NCBI RefSeq assembly: GCF_003369915.1
Contig: NC_046677.1
Coordinates: 11,160,001-11,224,000 of the forward strand
DNA length: 64,000 nucleotides
Origin: Drosophila miranda
Lineage: Eukaryota > Arthropoda > Insecta > Diptera > Drosophilidae
Direction: 5' to 3'
Shown here: piece after piece, positions 48,084 through 60,400 of the stretch
Numbering within the stretch: the stretch's first letter is position 1
Layout: every line of letters starts with the position of its first letter
Translations under genes and position numbers: made by a program
Notes under the pieces: model-generated
Told to the model about the DNA's origin: nothing
Databases searched by the model: none
What the model saw: the letters and a program-made list of their open reading frames with translations, nothing else

Positions 48084-48486
48084 AGTCAACGTGTACTAAT
48101 CACAATGGGGACTTTTCAGTATCTAGAGAATTTTGACTAAAAGGAGACATTTATACTACTTTCTATATATTTATTTCAAGCGACTTTCCTGTACCAATAG
48201 TAAAAAAAAATCGATATATGATTGATATGGAGTCTATAAGAAAGGGATAACTAAATGAATCGATTTATAATTGAAATGGAACCAACTTATCGGCATTAAA
48301 TTTAAAAATAACCAATAAATTGATCCACACCTAAATATTTTCTACTCTTTCTTAACCCCTAACACCAAAAGATCTTAAAATAATTGATCGGAAATCAAAA
48401 AACCGAAAAATCGATAAATTGATTTCAAAGTACATATTTTCCTTTCCATCCCCATCCCCTTGGGGCTTTACAGATGACAACCTTTT

Positions 48487-49593
48487 CTAAATATCTCTAC
48501 CAAACCGATGAAAAGTGCTGGAAGTCACTAGTTCCTTCTCTTTGTACAAAAATCCTTCACCATTGACAGCATTTCGCAGCAAAACATTCGACACGAGCTC
48601 CTGCCTTTGAAAATTCTCCGAAGAATCTATATTCGTATCCATTGAAGAACCTTCCATATCCTGCCACCATTTCTGTGGTTGCAAGTGCAACAATTTTTGA
48701 CCAACTTTGGGCATTACATAGATTATAATTGGTGGCTGCTGCAGGGGATTTTCAGCTGTGGATTTTTGAAGTACTTCCTCTCTATATAGAATGGGATTAA
48801 GGGGATCCGTGCCATAAAGACGTTGATATTTTTCGCTATTCACCAGAACCATAATCTGTATAAAGGCAATCAATGCCAAGGTATCATAGGCCACAAGCAC
48901 TGAAAAATAAATGTATATATATCAGAATATGGTAGGTATATATATATCTATATGGAACATACTTGCATAGAATGTGAGAGCCAGTGTTAGCAATATCAGG
49001 GTCCCTAAGGGCACTACATGTCGTGCAATTCGAAGGGAAATCACCGATATCCCAACTATTTGAACGGTGTACAGGAACTCGAAGATACACAAAGGCATAA
49101 CATGGTATTTCTTGAGCTAGGAAAGCAAAGGAAAAATTATGAAGAAGTTGAGGAATGGTGGAACAACCTTACCCTATAAGCACCAAAGGCTCCCAAAATA
49201 CAAGAGAGAATATGACAAAAGCTGTAGAGTTGGGCAACCATCATTATTTCCCTGGGATCTGCAAAATAAATGGGTAGAGCTTAAGGAGGTATTTTCATTT
49301 GATTTCCACTTACATTTCTCCACCCAATTGATGGATTCTTTAACAATAAAACTCGTTCGATAATTTGCATCATTTTCAAATATACGAATCACCGAAAACA
49401 TGAAAGCTGTGCCATTGTCAAAGATCACATACATAATGATGATGCTTTTGCACTAAAAATAGACCAGAAATATATAGAAATTTTACAGGTGTTAAACTCC
49501 TTTAAGTCTCATATTTACCATGGCAAAAAAGCATATAACGAGGATACCCAAACGCACCGAAGCGCAAAAGAAATAGGTCGTCATGAGGACCAT
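48487..49593 (-). CDS. Four-transmembrane protein, paralog A
   Basis: Spliced model, reading down: exons 49593-49519, 49452-49314, 49258-49173, 49116-48963 and 48899-48487, 288 residues, all GT-AG. About four hydrophobic helices are seen: after CASVRLGILVI, around YSFCHILSCILGAF, around PLCIFEFLYTVQIVGI, and LGTLILLTLALTFYA running into MLVAYDTLALIAFIQIMVLV. A conserved block (VNSEKYQRLYGTDPLNP) follows the last helix, then a variable soluble tail. The start was fixed by alignment with the divergent neighbour, whose first exon has the same length. I do not recognise a named family; small four-helix insect membrane proteins of unknown role are common. Both ends of the protein probably face the cytoplasm. 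Function is unknown. Confidence 0.82.
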
Positions 49594-49897
49594 GTTGGCT
49601 CAAAACTATCTTCATTTTCTCCGACATATTGGGGCCTCTGTTCGCCATGAGCTCCAGCCAACGAATGATAAATGCTGGCTGTATTTTATAAGCCATAAAC
49701 TCCATTTACCATATGGCATTCCAGATTGGGATCTCTTGAACATGGTTTTGTCATTTGTTGAGGTAATTGCTTCACCTTTTGTTCTGGCTTTTGGGGGAAG
49801 GACAGGACTGGCGCAGTGTTTGCTTTGCTGTCGTGGAAATTGGTTAATTTTCCGCTTGATTTATGTTCGAACATTACAGAATAATAGTTGATTCAAT
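49594..49897. promoter_or_regulatory. Shared divergent promoter of the four-TM pair
   Basis: The start codons of the two head-to-head paralogs are separated by 304 bases that hold no other gene. A TTTTATAAG element is near 49684-49692, which could serve as a TATA-like box. The arrangement allows joint control, but no known binding-site cluster stands out. Confidence 0.45.
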
Positions 49898-51065
49898 ATG
49901 TTATTTATGGAATCCTATATGTGCTATTGCTCAGTGCGATTGGGTGTCATCATTGTGGCTATTCTAACGATTGTAAGTCCTCTAGAAGGGGTCTTTCTTT
50001 GGTTTAATAATTAATTTCCTTTCAGATCCGCTGCATGGCCTTGAGCATTGTATTGTTTCTGATGGGTGTAAAGTGTTTTGACCCTTTAATCGATTTATTT
50101 GAACACGATTCGGATTACAAGGATCGAAAGTCAATTCGAAAATTAATCAGTTGGATAGAAAATTGCAAGTATTTATTTTAAAGATTTTTTTGGGCATACA
50201 CTATTCAATTTATTCGATGTATTTTCCTTCTATAGCTCCTGAAAATTGCCTAATTTCACTGCAGGTGATGCTTTATGCACATATTGCGGCTGCCATTTTG
50301 AGTATTTGGGGTTCCTTAAAGGTATTACACGTACATATCTACAAAAGTTCCTTCTTCAAGAGAAAATTATCTCTTCCTTTCCTTAGTTACAAAAATGGCT
50401 GGTGCTTCCCTTGGCCTTTTTTGAGCTAATCTACTTTCTTGAGTTTACCATCCAGCACATTATTCTAATGATAATGCTGAAAAAACAAATCAATTTGGGT
50501 TTGCTGATTATACTTACCCTTATAGGTAGTTTCTATATACGTAAGTTGCCTCCTTTGAGGACGAAAACCATCCACTAAACCCCATTTTTTATTGCCAGTT
50601 TTTGTGGGCTACAATGCCATCACCTGTGTGGCCATGTTCCAAGTTATTTCCCTGGTGCGCAGCCCCCGCTATCGAGAGCTCTATGGCGATGACCCCTTTC
50701 ATCCGCTTGCCACGAAGTCCCATCCCCACAAGGACTCGTCGGTGCAACAGCTCAGGGTGCTCAAAATGGACAACGACAGCGACATGGACATTGATGAGCA
50801 GAAGCGTTTGTCCAAGCTGGGCCTGTGGCCGCGTCGGTATCCACAGGTGGTATCCGTAATACCAGTGCAGGCGCCATATCCCGCACTCAAATGGTGGCAA
50901 CTCCAGGCCATGGACACCGGACAGGATAAGCTGCAGCTGGACTCGTCGGCCGTCTATCGCAACTGGCAGCAGGGGGAGCTCCTGAACGGCGTGGGCGGCG
51001 AGGTGCAGCGAAAGAATGCGCTGAATCGTCGCTATGCCGAAAGTCAAATGCATCGATGGTACTAG
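49898..51065 (+). CDS. Four-transmembrane protein, paralog B
   Basis: Spliced model: exons 49898-49972, 50026-50164, 50236-50321, 50387-50540 and 50599-51065, 306 residues. The first four exons are 75, 139, 86 and 154 nt, exactly as in the divergent paralog A. Helices match too: CSVRLGVIIVAILTI, MLYAHIAAAILSIWG, PLAFFELIYFLEFTIQ, and LLIILTLIGSFYILFVGYNA into VAMFQVISLV, followed by VRSPRYRELYGDDPFHP. The tail is longer than in paralog A, with an acidic DNDSDMDIDEQ stretch and a conserved KWWQ...NWQQGELLNGV...RN segment. Intron 2 needs a GC donor (AATT|GCAAGT at 50164/50165); using the nearby GT would place a stop codon just after the junction. No named family is recognised and the role is unknown. 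Confidence 0.85.
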
Positions 51066-51143
51066 GAAACGGTGGATCTTTAATAGACCACACTCTTGTT
51101 CTGGTCCCTTTAAAAGATTGGTGAATCCTTTATCAACTTATTC

Positions 51144-51149
51144 AATAAA
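51144..51149 (+). promoter_or_regulatory. Poly(A) signal, four-TM paralog B
   Basis: AATAAA 79 bases after the stop codon, followed by TTTTGTGC-type sequence within 25 bases. Confidence 0.6.
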
Positions 51150-52790
51150 ACCATCGATTGCTCTTTTGTGCACTTAACAATCGTGGGACAACCTCCTCTA
51201 CATTATCCTTGGCTTTCCACTCCCAAAACTTTTACGATTTCTGGTTTCGTCGTACTTTTTTTTTTTTTTGTTTAGCATAAACGACACTACAGATTATGCA
51301 ACTGTCTGGGAAGGACACTTTGCATATCCTGCGACGACCAGGAAGTGGGCAGGTGGGTTGTGTGGGGTGTGGAGGATGCTTCAATGGTTGGGATTCGACT
51401 TACAAATGCTTTTTGCCATTTTACATTCAACCAACAAAATGCACAGCAGCCATGGAAAACAGAAAGAGAAAGCAGCAGGGAAACAGAGAGAGATGGCATC
51501 AAGGAAGAAGAAGGAGAAAGAGCAGCAAAGAGGGAGTGAAGTAGAGAGGGAGTGCCATAAGAAATGGCCGTTGGACCATTGTGTTTGAGGCAACAAAAAA
51601 ACGACAACCAAAAAATCAAAGTGTCTAACAATTGGCGACGGATGCAATGGACCATGAGCCTTCTTCTGGATAAAGCCATGGGGGGATACCAGCGATACAC
51701 TCAATTTCTCTCTTTCTCTCTCTCTCTCCCTTTCTCTCTTTTTATCTCTCTGTGTGTTCGGCAACAACAAACTCTCTGCCACATGGACACGACTTGTCCT
51801 CAGGAGATTTCGTAGCTGTGCTGTGTGCTGACAGTTTTGTTGACTGCTGGTTGCTATTGTTGTTGTTGGCCCTGTTGCTGGGCACAACTTTTGCTCTAAT
51901 TAAAATTAATTAAATTAAAAGTTTTCACTTAAAAAAAAGCAACAACAAGGGCCAAAAAATATATGACAAGCCCAAGTCAATCAGATTTATGGTCTACTGA
52001 GACTTCAAAATTGTGCCACAAAATAATTGCTTCCCTTTTCTATGGAGAATGGAATTATCCAAAAAATAATTCAAAATAAATATAGTAAAAAGAAAAATAT
52101 AAATTTAAAATTAAAGTTTCTTTCATTCTCCCCTTTCCGCATTTAAATATTCTCTGCTATTCGTTTTCCTAATCATTTAATGGCATAATCAGGGCATAAT
52201 CAAGGCAAACATTTTTCAAACGTTTCTTTATTTTTCAGCACACTTTAGGACTTTTCAGGCCATGGAAGGGGACACACGGACACACGTAAGCCGCTACGTG
52301 TCGCTGATTATCTGTCGTGTGCTTAGCACGGGATTAAGTTGCCAAAAAGAAGAAGAAGAAAAAACGTGCCAAAAGTGACAGAGACAGAGAGAGAGAGAGA
52401 CAGACAGAATAGGAAAGCACTAGAGGGCGTTGGATTAGTATTTACCAGGAGCGGACTTTGGGAAACCGGTGGTAAATAGAGGATACAAAGAATTTCCACA
52501 TGCTCAACAAATCAGAAGGGATTCCACTGGCAAAAAACAACAAAAACTCGATTCCAATGAGAGCGCAAACATTTGGTATATTAAGTTAAGGTGAGGCATG
52601 AGAGGGAACACTTCCACAAAAATTGGTTATTTTAGCACGCACTGAACGAAAGAGAGAGGCACCTACTAATCAAAAGTATGGAACGCCTCACCTTTAATCA
52701 CTTGGAATGAGAGTGCGTGCCCGAAAGTGCTGCAGCTGCGCCCTCTCAGAATTCCTCTTGTTTTACAGAGACAAAATAGAAAGAGACCCA
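51150..52790. other. Non-coding stretch before the tandem array
   Basis: No gene is supported. There is a long T run near 51250, GA-rich DNA at 51.46-51.55 kb and a CT-rich tract at 51.70-51.75 kb. AT-rich DNA covers 51.9-52.2 kb, and a GA run lies near 52.39 kb. The short overlapping frames around 51.3-51.9 kb look random. Confidence 0.45.
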
Positions 52791-52797
52791 CTAAGCT

Positions 52798-53600
52798 GCC
52801 AACGCAGGTGGATTAACATTATCATTAGCATTAAAATAAGCACTAACATGAACATTAACACTTCACTCTCCACCATGCCCACAAGCGGCCTCTGCACACG
52901 AAATATTCGCTCACCGTTTACATTTCGGGAGAGAGAGTGGAAAACGGAATGCATGCAAATCAATGAGAGAGCAGTTAGAGAGAGTACGAGCATTAAGCCG
53001 CCAACGCAGGTGGATTAACATTACCATTAGCATTAACATAAGCACTAACATTAACATTACACTTCGCTCTCTGCCATGCCAGGCCTCTGAGCGCGAAACG
53101 GACGCTCACATTTTACATTTGGAGAGAGGCACTGAAATACGGAAAGCATGCAAATCAATGAGAAAGCTGTTAGAGAGAGTACGAGTATAAAGCCGCCAAC
53201 GCAGGTGGATTAACATTATGATTAGCACTAACATTAACACTAACATTAACTTTAACACTTCGCTTTCCGCCATGACCACAAGTGGCCTCTGCACACGAAA
53301 TATTCGCTCACCGTTTACATTTGGGAAGAGAGAGTGGAAGACGGAATGCATGCAAATCAATGAGAGAGCAGTTAGAGAGAGTACGTGTATTTAGCCGCCA
53401 ACGCAGGTGGATTATCATTACCATTAGCATTAACATAAGCACTAACATTAACATTAACACTTCACTCTCCACCATGCCCACAATCGGCCTCTGCACACGA
53501 AATATTCGCTCACCGTTTACATTTGGGAAGAGAGTGGAAGACGGAATGCATGCAAATCAATGAAAGAGCAGTTAGAGAGAGTACGTGTATTAAGCCGCCC
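52798..53600. repeat. Tandem array, four ~200 bp units with octamer motifs
   Basis: Four complete units and a partial fifth begin at GCCAACGCAGGTGGATTA or its variants: 52798, 53000, 53195, 53397 and 53597 (spacing 202, 195, 202, 200). Each unit contains, in order, that block (with a CAGGTG E-box and a GGATTA word), a run of ATTAAC/ATTAGC hexamers, a GCCTCTG block, a CGCTCACRTTTTACATTT-type block, the perfect octamer ATGCAAAT (52953, 53148, 53350, 53550) followed by CAATGAGA, and GTTAGAGAGAGTACG. Units are about 85-95% alike by eye. It lies between the four-TM pair and the kinase gene. Confidence 0.8.
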
Positions 53601-53845
53601 ACGCATCTGTACCGCTCTCGCGCTTATTTACCACGCTCCATAATCAATAAAATGCACGCGCCAAGTCAGCTGCGCGTTTTCAGGCCGTTAAAAGCCGGGA
53701 AAATTCGGAAAATCAAATGGAACAAAGTGTCCCGAAGCTATGTAATGTCCCGGTGCGTGGAAAAATGATGAAAATCAATCGGTTATGAAGCAGATCGTGG
53801 AAAGAAATGTGAAAAGTGTGTGAATATGTGGTGCCTTAGAGCTAC

Positions 53846-53894
53846 ATATGTATGTACATATGTCTGTATGTTATTTACATATGTACATACATAT
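53846..53894. repeat. 18 bp perfect inverted repeat
   Basis: ATATGTATGTACATATGT at 53846-53863 and its exact reverse complement at 53877-53894 flank a 13-base loop. The arms are themselves TATG/CATA-rich, so this may be simple-sequence DNA. It could form a hairpin if transcribed, but a perfectly paired AT-rich stem is not typical of a microRNA precursor. Confidence 0.5.
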
Positions 53895-55987
<2,093 letters not shown>

Positions 55988-56008
55988 CTTGCTGCTACCT
56001 TGTGGTCT

Positions 56009-57271
56009 ACAAAAGAGACGGGGAGACAATAAAAATCAAAAGATTATTTTCGATTTCGGGGATTTCCATCGTTCTAACATTCAGATTTTGAGGCTTGAGT
56101 GGGTTTTACGTTTACCTTAGACTCAAACATTGACCACGTTTGATGTTTGCACGTCGCATTGCTTTGCATTGGGCACATAAAATGTCTAGAAATTTTGCTG
56201 TTTGATATTTCAGACACGAACACATGGAACACACAGAGATACGTACACGAGAGGGTATATGGAATGGATTTTTATGGAATACACGATGAATTTTTGTTGC
56301 TGTTGTATTTGTTGTTGTTGTGGCTATTTACAAGATTTTTTTTCCAGAATTATTGCATGATTTTTAGTTTTTGGATGAAATGAAAAAAAATAACAAATGA
56401 GAAAAAGTTTTAGAATGAGTTAATTTGTTTGTTGCACTTTAAGTGTAATTTTAAAGAATATTTTTGGTAGGAAAAGTGCTTGATTTTTGGCCCATGAAAA
56501 GTGGGAGTTTAATTTTTGTACTTTTTGGGGATTTATATATTTTTAGGGGTAGTTTTTTGTGGATTTATGTATTTTTAGAGATAGTTTCGGTATTTTTTGC
56601 GGATGTATTGCGGATATGTATTTATTTATTTTCAACGGAATGATCTTGAACGTAAATATTTTTTAATTTTAAAAGATTTTCAGCTTTAGCAAATTCTTTT
56701 AAACTTATTTCGAGCTCAAGAAAGTGGCTGTATTCGAACGAAACTTTCAATCAAAAATGTATTTAAATTCATTTTGTTTTAAGACTTAAATTTCTCAATT
56801 TTACTATAACTCTATTCCAATCATATACTATATTCTAAACTCCATTATCCCTGCAAAAAATCAATATCTTTACTATCCAAACTTCAGATAGATACATAGC
56901 CAATTAGCTCCTCTCCAACCCCTACCATTCCGCATTAACACGAAACCAAAATCGATTTTCAACAGAGAGTTTTCCTTTCAAAAACTCACTATTACATGGC
57001 TTTTTCGAGGAGCTTTTCCCGAGTGATAAGTTCTCCGGTGGTGTGGCAGTTCAATGCCAATCCGTAGAGCGGGAGGTAAGTGAACTTTGTTCGAGGCTTT
57101 TCCACACAGAGAGTTTTCCTAACGTGTGTGTAGGTCATAAACAGAGTACAGAACATAACATGCAATTAAATATTGAACCGTGCAGGTGAAGAACAAACAG
57201 TTACAACGAAACACCAAATAGGGGGGAGAGCAGAAGGAGAGCAACGAGAATGTGGCAAGCAGGTGACTTAC
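56009..57271. other. Non-coding stretch, probable leader intron of the CDKL gene
   Basis: AT-rich DNA with no coding frame. Notable are a TTGTTGTTG run near 56.30 kb and GTA/TTTTTAG-rich DNA at 56.5-56.65 kb. It would be spliced out if the candidate exon at 57272 is used. Confidence 0.35.
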
Positions 57272-57400
57272 CTAGGAACCCATCTGGCTAATATCTGACG
57301 AATTTGCCACTAAATTTACAAGTTTGCAAATGAATTGAATTAAATTTTGGTTAAATTTTGCGAAGCAAAAAAACTCTACGATACACACCATGCGCCCACA
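57272..57400 (-). promoter_or_regulatory. Candidate 5'-UTR exon of the CDKL gene
   Basis: On the minus strand a consensus donor CTAG|GTAAGT lies at 57272/57271. A matching acceptor, CTCTTTTGTAG, lies about 20 bases before the kinase ATG. Together they suggest a non-coding first exon here and a leader intron of about 1.26 kb. The upstream limit of the exon is not visible. Confidence 0.35.
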
Positions 57401-60400
57401 AATAAACTTCAAAGTATCCTTTCGGGCGCTTCAATCAATATGGGGGAATTTGTTTTCTATCTGCGATAGTTGGACGTTTGTTTTTTATGAGTGACAGCCA
57501 ACGACTGTCTATCGGTTCCTGGTTGTGGGTCCTGGGTTCTGGCTCTTTCCTTTGCCGCTGGCCAATGTCATAGCAATGCGACCAAAGTTAATACAAGCAC
57601 AAAAAACCACAACAAAAGCCAAAACCATGCGCACAAAAGTTCCACAAGAAGTTTTCACCCTTCAGCGAAGGACGGGAGGGGTGGCAGCCCCCACAACACC
57701 CTACTACACCCATCCCCCATTTGTTGGGTGTTTTTTTTTTTTGTTTGTTAACGACAAGCGGAAGGAATTTGAGGCGTAGTTCTTTGCCTTTCTTTTGCAT
57801 GTCTTTTCCCCCCCCTTGTTATTTTACCTTCGGGAGGAACGAAGTTTTCTCTAAGGAAAAACTGGGTTTTCTCCGGCGGTTTTCTTGTAAAGGAAGAACT
57901 AGTGCAGCAGTGCACTAGGGTGTCTGTCTGTAGGGTGTGGTTTCATTCATTATTTATTAATGTATAAATGTTAAGGCAAATTATACCATAATTAAGGTTA
58001 CCTTATTTCTTGGGTAATACTTTCTTGGGTTCTACTTTCGGAGTGATTCTACTTTTAGAGGGTGCTACGTGGAGTGGATCTACTCTCAGAGGAAGGGGAT
58101 CTATGAGGAATGCTTCTACTGTACAAGGGGACTCTCCTACTGAATGCACAGTCACTTTGTTGGACTCTTATTACAGACAAATTAGGGATGATTTGTTGCA
58201 CTTATTACTGGAAATTAAGGATGATTTGTTGCACTTATTACTGGAAATTAATGGCGATTATTGTGTAAAGTGCATTTGCTGATTGATGATTGCCGGAAAG
58301 CTCCATTTGATTATCTGATTCTGGAGTACTTCTGATAATTCTTCAATTGCTTCATTAATTATGCAAATTGTTGTTCACTTTTTGCTCACTTTTGATTGTT
58401 GTTGAGGAATTGTTGTAGTATTGTTTTTAAGGAGTGAAAGTGGGAACTAAATTAATGATTGCGGATCATAACGGGGTTTTATGCAGGGACTGCAACTGTT
58501 CAACGTTTTTAAATACAAATCGAAGTCTAACAATTATTTCCCAATTTGTATTATTAATTTGTATTAAAAAAATGCTAATCTTTAATATTTGTCCTTGAAG
58601 GACATGCGATGTGTCATATGAAACGCATTAAATCATAGATCAAGAATATTTTCATTTGTTTGGTAATACACCACTTGGTTCAAAAATAGATATTTAATTT
58701 ATTTGTATCATTAAAAATAAAAATAAAATTAAATTCGTATTTTTAATTTTGTATTTAAATAATAAAAAGAAGTGTTATATCTGATTTTTATTACAAAAAA
58801 TTTATATAGGTTTTATTTTTTCCTTTAAAATTGGGAAAGATAAGTTTTTTTCATATGTATATAGCTAAATATGATTAAAATATGAATTTTGGTGTATTCG
58901 ATGTTGCCTTAACATATTTTTATTAACACATTAACTCTTATTTGCGGTTTCAAGGTTTTTTTTTTAGTGGAATTTCGTTGGAAATGGAGGGTACTTCCAT
59001 TAAAAGATTGTTCGCTATAAAAATTCTATTGAATTCTTTCTTTATTCTCAAAAGAAAAGCTTCAAGTTAATATCTGATATATGTTACTTTTGGAATTTAT
59101 CATTAACTAATTCTTTCTCGAAGAGTATAACTGGTTTCAATGCTTTTTTCATATAAATCGTTCATTATTTATTCCACAAAAAGGATTTTCATTGGAAGTT
59201 TATTCGAATCAAGAGGTTTTCTTAGCTTCTTCTAAAGTTCTAGCGAATACTAGCTACAAAGTCTCATCACGCATAGAAATTTAGTTTCCATGCCACAAGA
59301 AATAGCTTTAACCATTTAAAAAACATTTCGTGTAACATTTACGAGCTGAATTTCACTCTTTAAAATAACTCCCAATCACATTTCCCCTTGAAAAAGATTC
59401 CATTTCTTACCTCCTCAGAGAAAACAGTTTGGATATCTCAAACATTTTCATTGCTAACGAGAAATACGAGTATCCTTCAAGCACTTTTCTAAGGTATAGA
59501 TACGGGTATTTAGTATGTCTTCCTTGGAGCCTTCGGTGAAGAAGACCTTCTCGAAGGAGGAAGCGAAGCGTAGACCTGCGCGAAAAGCGAGTTTCTCTGT
59601 TGCAACGACGACGACACACGATGTGGAAACGTCAAGAGCCGGCAAACAACTGAAGGCAGAAGCCAGTCGGTGTTTTTTGGCTAGAAACCGCTTCGAAATG
59701 GAGTTTGGAAAAGGGAAAAGGGCAAATGGAAGTGTGGCAGTGGCAGTGGGAGTGACACGGCCTGGGCGGCGCATGCAACGGATGGACATTGCATATGGAC
59801 GATGGCGAATCTGATTTTATGTTGATTTCCACATTTCTTTTGTTTGTTTTATACATGTGTCGCGTGTTGCATTATAAATGCATTAAAAAATGCAATATGA
59901 TATATGGAGGAATATCACGCATACGAAGTGGAGAACATGTCAGATACACAACAAGAAGGGCTATCCTTGAGGGATGAATCGTTTGATACCCTTGGATGTG
60001 TATCATAAGGGTCTGCAGTTTTTGCTTCCAGGGTATCAAAAGCAGTGGCTTTTGTCTTCATCTTTTGACCTTTCTGGATGGCCTGACGGAGTGACCTATC
60101 AAGAGACCCCTCCTTATCCAATCAAAAGCCACGCCATTCGAGTGGGCTTCTGCCATTTAATTTGCATAATTACAGTGAAGTCTCCTTCGACAACGCCCCC
60201 GTCCATTATACTCCACTCCCTCTCGACTTTTCTCCTCTTTTCTCTCGTTTATCGTTTTGCCTTTTGTTGAGGCTATTTATACATATATTTGACAGCTTTT
60301 GTTTCTCCGTGTAAATACTTTTACATTTCTCTCCAACGCCGCCGCCGGCGCTCTTTTTGCTTTTAATTATTGTACTGTTATTCTTCTCTCTCTCTCTCCC

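Noticed and set aside
53846..53894. microRNA precursor
   Set aside because: The stem is perfectly paired, AT-only apart from a few bases, and short; it lacks the mismatches and arm length of a typical precursor.
59515..59814. Plus-strand frame of 99 residues
   Set aside because: Lys/Arg/Ala-rich with GTGGCAGTGGCAGTGG repeats at the end; similar frames exist on the opposite strand, so coding is not supported.
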